Source of the DNA: Cedecea davisae DSM 4568
GTDB lineage: Bacteria; Pseudomonadota; Gammaproteobacteria; Enterobacterales; Enterobacteriaceae
Length of the DNA: 64,000 bases
Direction of reading: 5' to 3'
Assembly: GCF_000412335.2 (NCBI RefSeq)
Contig: NZ_KE161030.1
Coordinates: 2,976,595-3,040,594 of the forward strand
In this document: positions 52,822 through 62,581 of the stretch, one piece after another
How the letters are laid out: every line of letters starts with the position of its first letter
How positions within the stretch are numbered: the stretch's first letter is position 1
Program-made: the position numbers and the translations under genes
The notes under the pieces: generated by a model
The model's database searches: none
The model's input: only the letters and a program-made list of their open reading frames with translations
What the model was told of the DNA's origin: nothing

Positions 52822-55800
52822 ACTTGGTTATTTTATTCAGACTTATTTGATGATGGGTAGTTTTTTCAAAAGTTAATTCTCGGCTACCGGAGAAACCTGA
52901 ATATGGCATTTCCCGGGCATTGTCTTCCTGTGCCGGCGGATATTCTGTTGATGGTGAATAAGCCTGAAACACAGGCATCTTATTTTTAGCGGATTCGCGC
53001 ACCCTGCGGGCATTCTCCAGCCTGTAAGCTGCCAGGTGGAGTTCATTTCCTTTTTCTATGAGAAATCTACCGTTTCTGCATATCTCTACTTGCCCCTTGT
53101 TTATTCTTGTTAATACCTCTGTCTTTCCGATCATGACGGTACGGAATGGCATGTCCGACCTTACTGAATATTCTGGCAGATTACTTTGGAGTGCTTCAAG
53201 TTCTTTCAGCGTGCCGCTTTCCTCCATTTTTTTGGAGAACTTCAGCGCTGAAGATATATGCTTTGCCATATGATAAGAACTCCTGATACTTAAGCCACTG
53301 GCTATAAATGCCTGGTAAATAGCGAGTGGTTCTCCGCTCTCTTCCGCGGCCTTAATGCTTTTACCCACAACAAGCAAATCCACCACTTTTTTTCCAACCA
53401 TCAAACCATATTTCACTGAATCGCCTGCAACGTGGCTGAATCTTCCTAATTTAGCTGCAACTTTCGCATCAGGAATGGCCCCCAAAATTAAAGACATAAT
53501 ATTTAATATATCAGGGGGATTATGTTCCAACACATCAGCACCAATACCCGCAGCTGTTTGAGCCAAACCAATAGCAAGCCCAAGGGGTGTAAATGCAGCG
53601 GCTACATCGGAAGTGACGTCAACCCATGTGCCTATATACTCGGCCCGAATTATGTTTTGTTCTTTCTGCTGTAAAGTCTCCCCTTCGATATTGCTGAGTA
53701 TTAGCTGCATCTGCCCGCCGAGTGTCGCAAAAGGACGTGAAAATGATCTTAAATATTCCTCTGGTTTTAAATTACCCCAGTCAAATTCAAGGCGGTATTT
53801 CACCTCGGTCACACTTACTTCTTGATCAGGAATTTGAGCCCCAAGGATCGCCCTATTAACCAGCTTTTTGTTATCAATCACCGCTGATTTATTTTTATAG
53901 TCCTCAGTTATGGTCTTTTCAAGTAATGTAGCGAGAACATTAATATTTATCGCCTCTGATTTATTATAATTAAAAAACCTATCAAAACTAATTACCCCAT
54001 CCCTTATATCATTAACAAAACTAAAACCATTGAAAAAAGGACTATAAGCATGTCCACCAATAGATGGAATCTCTTTGTTTCTCCACTCATTTGCATCGAA
54101 TGGCATTGCCCATTTGATATCCGGTAAAAGATCCTCTCCTTTCCTGACATAATAGTAAAGCACTTCCGAATCCAGACGAATAAGCATTCCGGATTTAGAG
54201 CCAGGAGAATCAGGCAGTAAAAATGTGTTATTAAGTTTGTATTTATATATATCAACAGGGACTGAAAGTGTAGCACCTATACGAGCAAGATAGGCATTAC
54301 GCCTGATTTCCCTCGGTAACCTCTCATCATTTTCTATTTTAAATAACGCATATTTAATACCATACAAATAAGTCGTTTTTTTCTTATCATCAGAGAAGTT
54401 GCTAAACTTCAGGGTCTTCTCAAAATCAGCATACTCCTCATGTTGATCCCCGGCGGCAAGGGCTCTCTTATTTCTGGCCCTGCCTAAAGCAGTATTATGT
54501 TTACGGTTTTCAGAGCACGAATCAGTATCTTTTTGTGGCGGTAAAGCCGCTGGCCGCCTCACAGGTTCCACGCCATTCACAGCGGCGTCCACCAGTGCTG
54601 TGGCATAAGCGACTACAGCTGTTCTGCTTCCCGCATCCAGGGCACGCCACGGCGCTTCTCCTACAATATTTTTCGCAATTTTTTTCCCTGCCCCTTCCAG
54701 TCCCCCCTCGTAAATATCGAAACACACCAGGCTCACGCCCAGCAGAGTGGTCAGTCCGGGAGGCAGTGAAAGCATGACTTTGAGGGCCGCCGTTTTGTAA
54801 GTCTGCCTGGCGTATTCCCTTACCCCATCGCTGATATCTCCCTCACCACCGCGTATTCCCTGCCGCCCTTTGCGGGCAGCCCACGCTACTTTTGCCCCCG
54901 TAATAGCAAATTTAATCCCCATGCGCAGCGGTAGTGCGGCCAGATTCGGTATTAGATTAATCCCCTCCAGACAGGCTGCCAGAAAGACCATTCTGACCAG
55001 TTTTCTTCCCGCCCAGCCTCTTATTACCTGATTGCGACTCTTCATTCCGGCGATGATTTCGTCCATCGTTGCAGGGTAAAAGGTGATACCTTTGGCTGCA
55101 TTACCCATTTCGAGCCGCAGCCTCTGAAGAAGCCGATTCCCTTCAGGATCGGACTCTCCGGATAATAAGGGAAGGTAGTGCTGAACGAGCTCAAGAAATA
55201 AACTGTCATAGGCTTTTTCAGAGGCAGTCCGGTCTTCTTCAGAAAAACGACTCAGATAACGTTGCTTTTCCGCTTCGCTCCATTCGCCCATCCTCCTGGC
55301 CAGCATTCCCTGGCGAGAAAAGTTGTTAATCGACCGACCAGTGGCTTTTATGAGGCTGGTTTTCAGATTGTTTTTTATAAGTTTAAGGCGTTGTAACCCG
55401 TTTACGGTGTACTCGTGCAGCTCTTTATATCCGGCCTCTCCACGCTCCAGGAGAGGTAACAGCGCCTGGTTCATCTCCTTATCAATGCTGGCCAGTATCT
55501 CAACGACCTCTTTTATCTGCGTATCAAAATCACTGATGACGCTGTCTGATGCCATCACCCCGGGAGCCTGGTTCAATTCATCTCTTAAAGCTGACAGAAA
55601 TTTTTGTTTTATATTCTCTTCGGCCAGCGTTGTTATTTCCTGGCACCTACGCCGCAGCGATTTTTTTAACTCTTCTATTTTGTTCTGCCACTTTTCAGAT
55701 TCAGCACACAGCCTGGCATCCAGAATGGCGTTGGGCGGCATATCAGATAACATTCGCCTGAGCCCATCGTAATGCGTTATGGCCTGCTGTAATGGGTGAC

Positions 55801-57064
55801 AGGTTTGTCTGGTTTTATGTATATCGGCCGTGGTTTGCTGAATTTTATCCAGCAGTATTATTCCGACCCGAAAGATAGCTTCGTTTATGTTACGTCTGGC
55901 AGTATGTGTATAAAGAGAGTTTGAGTCGTTAATATGTTTATGCAGTATACGCTGTGCATTCTTATCTATCTTACCGGTCACCATTCCAAGAGTTGATGAA
56001 TATTCCTGGACGTGTATACGCACGGTTTTCCAGGACGTAACCAACTCTTTTTTTATCGTTTCAGTGAAGGTGAGAGTTTCCCTCTGTCGGGATGATCTAT
56101 GCCCGACGAGCGCCCCGCCAGGTGGGGGCCGTATATACTTCCCTTCGTACTGGATGCTTTCGATAATACCCTGAAGGATCCGGCAGAGCGTCAGGATGTC
56201 ACGAGCGATCCTTTGAGTCTCAGTTTTCCCCTCTGCCTTTTCCGCATAACATCTGGTGAGAACAATATCACTCAGTAATATTCCCGATAGCCCCTCGAGT
56301 TCCCTACTCAATACCTCACGGGCCATTCTTTCATCCAGCGTGACTGAGTTCACGATGGCATTAAATTTTATGTTGTCCGGATGATTTTTAGTCAAGTTGC
56401 CACGGGTTTGAGCGGAATATTGATTGTGATGATCTTCGGTGTCTATCGGGAGGAGCGCTCTGAGGAGTTCATCGTAACTTGTTTGCCGCGCGCACTCCCA
56501 CGATATCTGCTGTTCCGTGCTGCTGAGCAGGCTAATAAGATGCAGAGTACCCGAGAGATGACTGCTCATGCGGTTGGCATATTTTAGTGCTTCATTGTCA
56601 TCCCGAGCTTGCGGTGAATCCCAGCCAGCGTCTTTTATCGCCAGGCGAAACTTGATGAAATCAAGCGCGTTATTGTGCCACGTCTTCTCTTTTCGAAATA
56701 ATCTAAACCGGTCCAGAAAAGCGCCAGCGGCCTGCTCGAGATGTTTCTGCTGCGGTTGCATAAATGCCGGTACCTGCATTGCGTTGACTCGCGCCTGTAA
56801 TGCCTCGATATCGACTGGTTTGGGATACAGAATATTACAGCCCGTTCGCCGGAATTCATAAAACTCAGGCAGATAGCCGCCGATCATAGCCTGCAAACGA
56901 GCCCTCAATTCGGCCAGCTCGTCCCCAGCCTTATCCTCATGCCCGGTAGCTGAAATCCCAGGCTGTATCTCCGTATCCGGTGTGATATCTTCGGAAACAA
57001 CAGATAAGCTTTCATTTTCCATTGGTTTTCTTTGGTTATTTATAGTCAAGTTAACGCAAGGCAT
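52775..57064 (-). CDS. Large toxin/effector-like protein (5' part of a split gene)
   Basis: This 1429-residue frame starts at ATG 57064 behind AAGGACATTTC. It has no signal peptide. Residues 1 to about 680 are charged and helical with coiled-coil character (KWQNKIEELKKSLRRRCQEI, EWSEAEKQRYLSRFSEEDR). Hydrophobic stretches follow at about 690-735 (LVRMVFLAACLEGINLIPN), 760-832 (PPGLTTLLGVSLVCFDIYE) and 1150-1205 (FTPLGLAIGLAQTAAGIGA). Such segments suit membrane insertion or translocation, as in large single-chain toxins. A mixed alpha/beta region at about 860-1150 separates them. I recognise no named family. It is moderately G+C-poor compared with its neighbours. Confidence 0.85.
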   Translation of the reverse strand: MPCVNLTINNQRKPMENESLSVVSEDITPDTEIQPGISATGHEDKAGDELAELRARLQAMIGGYLPEFYEFRRTGCNILYPKPVDIEALQARVNAMQVPAFMQPQQKHLEQAAGAFLDRFRLFRKEKTWHNNALDFIKFRLAIKDAGWDSPQARDDNEALKYANRMSSHLSGTLHLISLLSSTEQQISWECARQTSYDELLRALLPIDTEDHHNQYSAQTRGNLTKNHPDNIKFNAIVNSVTLDERMAREVLSRELEGLSGILLSDIVLTRCYAEKAEGKTETQRIARDILTLCRILQGIIESIQYEGKYIRPPPGGALVGHRSSRQRETLTFTETIKKELVTSWKTVRIHVQEYSSTLGMVTGKIDKNAQRILHKHINDSNSLYTHTARRNINEAIFRVGIILLDKIQQTTADIHKTRQTCHPLQQAITHYDGLRRMLSDMPPNAILDARLCAESEKWQNKIEELKKSLRRRCQEITTLAEENIKQKFLSALRDELNQAPGVMASDSVISDFDTQIKEVVEILASIDKEMNQALLPLLERGEAGYKELHEYTVNGLQRLKLIKNNLKTSLIKATGRSINNFSRQGMLARRMGEWSEAEKQRYLSRFSEEDRTASEKAYDSLFLELVQHYLPLLSGESDPEGNRLLQRLRLEMGNAAKGITFYPATMDEIIAGMKSRNQVIRGWAGRKLVRMVFLAACLEGINLIPNLAALPLRMGIKFAITGAKVAWAARKGRQGIRGGEGDISDGVREYARQTYKTAALKVMLSLPPGLTTLLGVSLVCFDIYEGGLEGAGKKIAKNIVGEAPWRALDAGSRTAVVAYATALVDAAVNGVEPVRRPAALPPQKDTDSCSENRKHNTALGRARNKRALAAGDQHEEYADFEKTLKFSNFSDDKKKTTYLYGIKYALFKIENDERLPREIRRNAYLARIGATLSVPVDIYKYKLNNTFLLPDSPGSKSGMLIRLDSEVLYYYVRKGEDLLPDIKWAMPFDANEWRNKEIPSIGGHAYSPFFNGFSFVNDIRDGVISFDRFFNYNKSEAININVLATLLEKTITEDYKNKSAVIDNKKLVNRAILGAQIPDQEVSVTEVKYRLEFDWGNLKPEEYLRSFSRPFATLGGQMQLILSNIEGETLQQKEQNIIRAEYIGTWVDVTSDVAAAFTPLGLAIGLAQTAAGIGADVLEHNPPDILNIMSLILGAIPDAKVAAKLGRFSHVAGDSVKYGLMVGKKVVDLLVVGKSIKAAEESGEPLAIYQAFIASGLSIRSSYHMAKHISSALKFSKKMEESGTLKELEALQSNLPEYSVRSDMPFRTVMIGKTEVLTRINKGQVEICRNGRFLIEKGNELHLAAYRLENARRVRESAKNKMPVFQAYSPSTEYPPAQEDNAREMPYSGFSGSRELTFEKTTHHQISLNKITKFVLTRKFKKCQSEHF
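52796..52801 (-). other. A6 run joining the two toxin-like frames
   Basis: On the coding strand the run lies in TTTAAAAAATGCC. With five A instead of six, the first frame passes directly into the second (RKFKNARASTFDN), giving an uninterrupted 2205-residue protein from 57064 to 50446. With six A the first frame stops seven codons later. The second frame has a stop (TAA) three codons before its TTG, so any join must fall in this ~50-base window. Confidence 0.75.
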
Positions 57065-57447
57065 GAAATGTCCTTAATACACGCATAAAAATATATTCAC
57101 AGAAACATCAGCATCTATGAAACATCATCGAATCAGGCACTCGATTAAAACTAATTAAAATAATTTGTTATGAACCCCGGATAAAAAGACACTTCCTGTG
57201 CCATATCTCACATCATCTAATAATTAAACGAACCACATTAATCAATTATTTACTCCTGAAGATAAAGCTCTGAAATATCCTTTATTTTTTTAAGGTAACA
57301 TCTCTGTAAACACAAAACAAACCACACCGGTCACAATTATATAAATTCAGAATAAGAAGCGGAGCTGGCAGGAAAATAAAAAAAAGGATAAAAAATACCC
57401 GCCAGATGGCGGGTAGTTGAAATGACTTATAAATAATTAACAATAGA
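57065..57447. other. A+T-rich intergenic region between cirA and the toxin-like gene
   Basis: This 383-bp stretch is strongly A+T-rich. It holds the cirA terminator at its right end and, presumably, the promoter of the large gene. A TATATT lies about 35 bases before its start codon, but I found no convincing -35 partner. A 75-codon frame (57282-57509) overlaps the cirA end and terminator and is rejected as a gene. No integrase, insertion sequence or tRNA remnant is visible. Confidence 0.6.
57390..57416 (-). terminator. Rho-independent terminator after cirA
   Basis: On the minus strand TACCCGCCATCTGGCGGGTA is followed by TTTTTTATCC. It separates cirA transcription from the toxin-like gene downstream on the same strand. 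Confidence 0.92.
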
Positions 57448-59418
57448 TTAGAAGCTGTAATCCAGCGCCATAAAGTAGCGACGCCCGTCCTCGTTATAGC
57501 TATAAACATCGCGATTCAGGTCTTTATCGCCCAGGTTTTGCACCCCGGCTCGTACCTTCACGTTTTTGGTCGCTTTCCAGGCTGCGCCCGTGTTCCAGAC
57601 TACATAGCCACCCGGCGTTTTATCCGATGCCGATACGGCACGCTGCTTGCCGGTGTAGTTTGCCGACACATAGAACGACCAGTCATCCAACGGTGCCCAG
57701 TCGAGCGTGCCGTTAGCGGTGTGGAACGACTGCTGTTGCAGTGGTTTATTGCCGCCGTTGCTCAGGTCACGCCCGTCGTTATAGGTATAGTTAAGCGAAA
57801 GCTTCCACTGGTCGTTAAACGGTATTTTCAGCTCGGTTTCTACGCCGCGAATACGCGCTTTATTGACGTTGTAGTAGCGGAAGATTGGGTTGCCGCTCTT
57901 ATCAAAACCAACGAAGTTTGAGTAGGAAGGCGCGATGCTTTTGTTGGCGGTACGCTGGATATCAATCATATCTTCAACGTTGTTCTGGAAAGCAGTCACG
58001 CTGCCGCTCACGCCGTCGAGAATACCTTCATCCCCGGCGTAGTAGATGCCCAGCTCAAAGCTCTCGCTGGTTTCCGGCTTCAGGTCAGGGCTACCGACAA
58101 TCTGGCAGGCGCCGCGGCAGGATTTACTGGTCCAGTCGGGGCTAAGCTGCAGCAGAGATGGCGCTTTAAAGGCCGTTGCCCAGCCGCCTTTTACCGTTAC
58201 GGTATCGGTGGCGCTATACACCAGGTAAGCACGCGGGCTCCAGTGGTCGCCATAGGTTTCGTGGTCGTCCATACGAATACCGGTGGTCAGCGCCAGCGGC
58301 TCGAAGATGCGCCATTCGTCTTCAATAAACAGCGCGTACTGGCTGGCGGAGGTTTCAGAGCCGTTGCCACCGGTAATATTGACCGGATCGGTCAGCTTGT
58401 CGTGACGCCATTCACCGCCGAAGGTCAGGAACTGGTTAATCTCTGCCAGAGGCAGCACCAGCTTGCCGTCAATGCTGTTATTGCGGGAGGTAATTGGCGA
58501 GCTGTTACCCGGGTTCAGGTTATCGATTTTGTCGCCATAGAAACGCAGCTCGGTATTACCAAAATCCCAGCGCCCGTTGTGGCCGATGGAGTAATCCTGG
58601 CGTTCGATACGGTTCTTATCCAGCGAGTCAGATTCCCTGTCCTGGCGGTCGAAACCATAGCCGAATGTAACATCCTGGTTCGCGGCCGGGGTCCATGAAA
58701 ATTCGGTGCTGGCATTGCGCGCGGTAAACCCTTCAATTTGCGGAGTCAGGCCCGTGTTGTTAACCGTGGACGGCTTCTGGCCATCTTTCTGGCGCTTGCC
58801 GAGGCTGCCGTAAACCTTAACGCCCAGCACGTCGTCGATAATTGGGCCGCTGGTGAAGAAGTTGCCGTTATAGGTGTCTCCGCGATCGCGATGCTCCTGC
58901 ACGGTTGAGTCAACGGTGAAAGTGCCGTGCCAGGCTTTGCCTACCTTTCGGGTAATAATGTTAACCACGCCGCCGAGGGCGTCTGACCCGTAAAGGGAAG
59001 ACATTGGCCCGCGAACCACTTCGATGCGCTCGATAGCGTCAGCCGGGATCCAGTTAAGATCAAAATCGTTGTGGCGGAAGACCGCATTGCGGGAGTTTAC
59101 TCGCTTGCCGTCAACCAGAATCAGGGTATAGCTGCTGTCCAGGCCGCGCAGGCTGACGCCGCGGCGATTGTCACCTTCATTGGTTAACTGAACGCCGGGC
59201 ACTTCCTGAAGCACATCTTTCAGATTAGTAACTGGTTTCTTTTGCAGGTCGGCCTGAGTAATAACGCTGATACTGGCGGGAGCATCTTTGAGGTTTTGCT
59301 CGATAGCGGATGCGGTAACAACCATCGTTTCTTCACGATCGTCGGCGGCAGCGGGAAAAGCCAGACCGAGTACCGATGCGCAGAGTCCTCCCCGGACAAT
59401 GGGATTCAACCTTAACAT
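57448..59418 (-). CDS. cirA: TonB-dependent catecholate siderophore receptor CirA
   Basis: This outer-membrane receptor takes up catecholate iron complexes and, in E. coli, lets colicin Ia in. It has 656 residues from the start at 59418 ([11 protein letters not shown]), chosen for GGAG spacing and the E. coli match (MFRLNPFVR). The signal peptide ends near PAAA-DD. The TonB box is ETMVVTA right after it, then the plug domain (about 45-155, with [17 protein letters not shown]). A 22-strand barrel ends YFMALDYSF. It is last in a row with the ABC importer, with a 127-bp gap and no Fur box I can see directly upstream. Confidence 0.96.
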   Translation of the reverse strand: MLRLNPIVRGGLCASVLGLAFPAAADDREETMVVTASAIEQNLKDAPASISVITQADLQKKPVTNLKDVLQEVPGVQLTNEGDNRRGVSLRGLDSSYTLILVDGKRVNSRNAVFRHNDFDLNWIPADAIERIEVVRGPMSSLYGSDALGGVVNIITRKVGKAWHGTFTVDSTVQEHRDRGDTYNGNFFTSGPIIDDVLGVKVYGSLGKRQKDGQKPSTVNNTGLTPQIEGFTARNASTEFSWTPAANQDVTFGYGFDRQDRESDSLDKNRIERQDYSIGHNGRWDFGNTELRFYGDKIDNLNPGNSSPITSRNNSIDGKLVLPLAEINQFLTFGGEWRHDKLTDPVNITGGNGSETSASQYALFIEDEWRIFEPLALTTGIRMDDHETYGDHWSPRAYLVYSATDTVTVKGGWATAFKAPSLLQLSPDWTSKSCRGACQIVGSPDLKPETSESFELGIYYAGDEGILDGVSGSVTAFQNNVEDMIDIQRTANKSIAPSYSNFVGFDKSGNPIFRYYNVNKARIRGVETELKIPFNDQWKLSLNYTYNDGRDLSNGGNKPLQQQSFHTANGTLDWAPLDDWSFYVSANYTGKQRAVSASDKTPGGYVVWNTGAAWKATKNVKVRAGVQNLGDKDLNRDVYSYNEDGRRYFMALDYSF

Positions 59419-59545
59419 TCCTTTTCTCTCCATGAGGTGAATTACAAACGAAACAACCGTTTAGCGCTCACATTGCACTATGCGCCAGCGGCTACATTGG
59501 CCGCCGGCTGCATATTGTGTTCCTTAGTATTCCTGAAAAGCTTTG

Positions 59546-60331
59546 TTATACGGTGGGCGTCTCGACTAAGCCGTCGATAAGCACCTGAGCGACGCCCTGG
59601 GAACAGCGCTCTATCCGCCCCCTGACGCCGTAAACCTGAGCCAGGCTGCGCGGAGTAATAACCGCTTCCGGCTCGCCGCTTGCTACCAGCTTGCCGTCGC
59701 GCAGCATTAGCACATGCTCGCTATGGCGCAGGGCAATATTGATATCGTGAACCACCACAACTGTGACGATATTACGCTCGCGGGTTTCACGGGCAACCAG
59801 GTCCATTACGTGGAACTGGTAATTTAAATCCAGGGCGCTCAGCGGCTCATCCAGCAGCAGCAGAGAGGGCCGACGGATAAGCGACTGCGCCAGGCCAACC
59901 AGCTGTTTTTGTCCGCCGGAAAGCTGGTCGAGATAGCTGAGGGCGAGATGGGAAATCCCCAGCTGTTTAAGCAGCTGCATCACCTGCTCTTCGCTTTCGG
60001 CACTGTGGCGACCGCCGGAAGCGCGCTGGGCAACGATAATCGACTCCAGCACATGCAGATGCACGCCCTGAGGCAGAGACTGCGGCAGGTAAACAACTTT
60101 CTCAGCGCGTTTGGCAAATGGCAGCGCCATCAGGTCTTCACCGTCCAGATACAGCTGCCCTTCTGCGCGGTTCAGGCCCGCGAGCGAACGCAGCAGCGTA
60201 GACTTACCGCAGCCGTTCGGCCCCAGCAGCACGGTGATTTTGCCGCGCGGCAACGCAGGCACGTTGAGGTTTTCGATAATTTTACGCTTCGGGTAACCGG
60301 CGTTGAATGCATCAATCTTTAGACCCTGCAT
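59546..60331 (-). CDS. Iron-siderophore/haem-type ABC ATPase
   Basis: The 261-residue FecE/FhuC-type cassette has Walker A GPNGCGKST (about 38-46), the signature LSGGQKQL (about 137-144), Walker B LLLLDEPLSALD (about 157-168) and the H-loop VVHDINIALR. The ATG at 60331 shares one base with the permease stop; an in-frame GTG one codon upstream is also possible. Partner genes are the permease and binding protein directly upstream. Confidence 0.93.
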   Translation of the reverse strand: MQGLKIDAFNAGYPKRKIIENLNVPALPRGKITVLLGPNGCGKSTLLRSLAGLNRAEGQLYLDGEDLMALPFAKRAEKVVYLPQSLPQGVHLHVLESIIVAQRASGGRHSAESEEQVMQLLKQLGISHLALSYLDQLSGGQKQLVGLAQSLIRRPSLLLLDEPLSALDLNYQFHVMDLVARETRERNIVTVVVVHDINIALRHSEHVLMLRDGKLVASGEPEAVITPRSLAQVYGVRGRIERCSQGVAQVLIDGLVETPTV

Positions 60332-61407
60332 CACACGTTCCCCTTATGGCGCAGAATAATACTCAGGAAGAACGGCACGCCCACCAGCGAGGTAACGATC
60401 CCCACCGGAATAATAACGCCGGGGATGATGTTTTTAGAGGCAACCGACGCCAGCGACAGTACCAGGGCGCCAACCAGCACGCTGCCCGGCAGATAGAAAC
60501 GGTGATCTTCGCCAAAGAGCATGCGGGCAATGTGCGGCGCAACCAGGCCGATAAAGCCGATGGGGCCAACAAACGCGACCGAGAGCGCAGAGAGTATGCT
60601 GATGCGCAGCAGCGTGCCTAAACGCAGGCGCTTCACGTCGATACCGAAGCTCACGGCACGGTCTTCGCCGAGGCGTAGCGCGGTCAACTTCCACGAGCTA
60701 AGCATTGAGATAGGCATAATGATGGCAAAGGCCAGCAGCAGCACGCCCAGTTTGTCCCACGACGCGCGGGCCAGGCTGCCCATCGTCCAGAACACCAGCC
60801 CCTGCAACGTGTCTTCGCTGGCAATAAATTGCAGCATCGACACCAGGGCATTGAAGGTGAACACCAGCGCAATACCAAACAGCACCACGCCGGAACTGGC
60901 AACGCGCGTCCAGCGGGTGATGGCGTCGAGCATTAACGCGGCAAACAGGGCAAAGACAAAGGCGTTAGCCGAGATAAACCACTGATCGGGCACCCCCGGA
61001 ATACCAATTCCGAGGATAATGGCAAGCGCCGCACCAAAGGCCGCGGCGGAAGAAACACCGAGGGTAAAAGGGCTGGCCAGCGGGTTATTGAGGATGGTTT
61101 GCATCTCCGCCCCCGCCAGGCCAAGCGCCATGCCGACCAGCAGCGCCATCAGCGCATAAGGCAGACGAATGTCCCACACGATGACCCTGGTGCCGGGGTT
61201 AGCATTGGCCGGATCGATCAGGGTCTGCCACAGCGTATCCAGCGGCAGCCCGGACGGGCCAAGGGTAAAGTCCAGCAACAGCGAGGCGAGGATCGCAATG
61301 ACCAGCGCTCCCATCAGCAAATAACGGTGACGCAGTACCTGCTGGTAGCGCCCCATGATGGTTTCGGGTTGCGCCTCGTTTGGCATCGGATCGGTGGTGG
61401 CACTCAT
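60331..61407 (-). CDS. Iron-siderophore/haem-type ABC permease (FecCD family)
   Basis: This 358-residue inner-membrane permease has about nine or ten helices. FecCD/BtuC landmarks are RLPYALMALLVGMALGLAGA (about 101-120), NNPLASPFTLGVSSAAAFGA (about 128-147) and FVGPIGFIGLVAPHIARML (about 277-295), the ATPase-coupling region. A single permease gene implies a homodimer, as in BtuC. The start is ATG 61407, following an AAGG element. Confidence 0.94.
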   Translation of the reverse strand: MSATTDPMPNEAQPETIMGRYQQVLRHRYLLMGALVIAILASLLLDFTLGPSGLPLDTLWQTLIDPANANPGTRVIVWDIRLPYALMALLVGMALGLAGAEMQTILNNPLASPFTLGVSSAAAFGAALAIILGIGIPGVPDQWFISANAFVFALFAALMLDAITRWTRVASSGVVLFGIALVFTFNALVSMLQFIASEDTLQGLVFWTMGSLARASWDKLGVLLLAFAIIMPISMLSSWKLTALRLGEDRAVSFGIDVKRLRLGTLLRISILSALSVAFVGPIGFIGLVAPHIARMLFGEDHRFYLPGSVLVGALVLSLASVASKNIIPGVIIPVGIVTSLVGVPFFLSIILRHKGNV

Positions 61408-61422
61408 CAAGTCTTACCTTCG

Positions 61423-62547
61423 TTACTTCTTAAGATCGGTCCAGTAGGTTCCCGTTGGCTCTACCGCAAGGAACTGTTTATAAAGTTGTTGCATAGTTTG
61501 CTCCGGATTAACCCCGGCAAACTCCTGCGGGTGGAACCAGGTCGCCATCGCCTGAATAGCGAGGATGTTGTACGGCGAATTATAGAAATTATGCCATACG
61601 CCATAGGCGCGCCCTTCTTTGACCGCCGTTAACTGGTCAATGCCTTTACGCTCCAGCACTTTTTGCAGGCTGGACTGCGCTTCAGCTTTTGTTGCCTGAG
61701 CGCCCAGGACAACGCCCGGAGCGGTGGAGCCGGGTGCTTTACCGCCGCTGGCAATATAAACCTTAGGATCGGCCGCGATGACTTTTTCCAGGTTTACCGT
61801 GCCCAACGCGCCGGGCAGCAGATTTTTAGCAATATTGATGCCGCCAGCCTGGTCGATAAAGTCGCCCATGTTGCCGTTACCGGCGGAGCCGCAGCACTCT
61901 TCCATCGCCGCAGCGCGCAGTTCGATAAACACCGACGGCTTATCTTTTTCCGCCATCTTGCCGGTGACATCGGTAATCTTTTTCAGGTTCGCTTCATAAA
62001 AGGCGATGTAATCATCGGCCTGCTTTTCGCGATGCAACACTTTGCCCAGCACACGCATGCTCGGCAAGGTATTTTTGAGCGGCGAGGTACGAAAATCAAC
62101 GAACACTACCGGCACGCCCGCTTTTTCAAGCTGGGAAACCAGCTCGCTGTGGCGGCCAGGACCGTGCCCGGACAGGCCAAAAATTGCCACATCCGGGTGC
62201 AGAGTCAGCACTTTCTCCGGGCTAACGCTGTCGGCCGTGGTGCTGCCAATCAGCGGAATATCGTCAATCTTCGGGAATTTTGCTTTGTACTCCGCGTAAG
62301 TCTGGGTATCCAGCTTACGGAAGTCGCCCTGCCAGCCAACGATGCGGTCGATAGGCTTTTGCCCTTCCAGCAGCGCCAGAGCATAGAAAAGACGCCCTTC
62401 ACCCAGCAGAATACGGTCAACCTTCTGAGGAATAGTGACCTCACGCCCGACGATATCGGTCACGGTAGCCGCAACCGCCGTTTGCAGGCAGCCGGCGGTT
62501 AACGCCAGTGCCAGACAGATATTTTTGAATTTAATCATATGCTTCAC
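61423..62547 (-). CDS. Iron-siderophore/haem-type periplasmic binding protein
   Basis: The 374-residue class III (FecB/BtuF-like) solute-binding protein has a signal peptide ending TAVA-ATV. The family opening TDIVGREVTIPQKVDRILL is present, then PDVAIFGLSGHGPGR, a long backbone helix, and GALGTVNLEKVIAADPKVYIA. A Cys pair in AMEECCGSAG (about 218) is unusual for the periplasm and may be a disulfide or ligand site. The start is GTG 62547, six bases after AAGGAGA. The ligand is unknown; Fur control and cirA downstream suggest a ferric siderophore. Confidence 0.92.
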   Translation of the reverse strand: MKHMIKFKNICLALALTAGCLQTAVAATVTDIVGREVTIPQKVDRILLGEGRLFYALALLEGQKPIDRIVGWQGDFRKLDTQTYAEYKAKFPKIDDIPLIGSTTADSVSPEKVLTLHPDVAIFGLSGHGPGRHSELVSQLEKAGVPVVFVDFRTSPLKNTLPSMRVLGKVLHREKQADDYIAFYEANLKKITDVTGKMAEKDKPSVFIELRAAAMEECCGSAGNGNMGDFIDQAGGINIAKNLLPGALGTVNLEKVIAADPKVYIASGGKAPGSTAPGVVLGAQATKAEAQSSLQKVLERKGIDQLTAVKEGRAYGVWHNFYNSPYNILAIQAMATWFHPQEFAGVNPEQTMQQLYKQFLAVEPTGTYWTDLKK

Positions 62548-62581
62548 GCCAACTCTCCTTCGTTCCTTAAAGAATGGCGTT

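Noticed and set aside
52775-52831. Programmed -1 ribosomal frameshift joining the two large frames
   Set aside because: The second frame is +1 relative to the first. The heptamer AAATTTA present is in phase for slipping from the second frame to the first, the wrong way. A one-base indel or transcriptional slippage fits better.
50311-57447. Mobile-element machinery (integrase, transposase, tRNA attachment site) around the large locus
   Set aside because: I looked on both strands and found no recombinase-like frame, no terminal inverted repeats of insertion-sequence type and no tRNA. The only repeat is the weak hairpin at 50332-50386.
57282-57509. 75-codon frame between cirA and the large gene
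   Set aside because: It overlaps the cirA 3' end and crosses the cirA terminator hairpin.
59419-59545. Fur box directly upstream of cirA
   Set aside because: No stretch resembles the 7-1-7 pattern. The gap holds a G+C-rich inverted repeat (around 59482-59508) without a T tract, and nothing iron-box-like.
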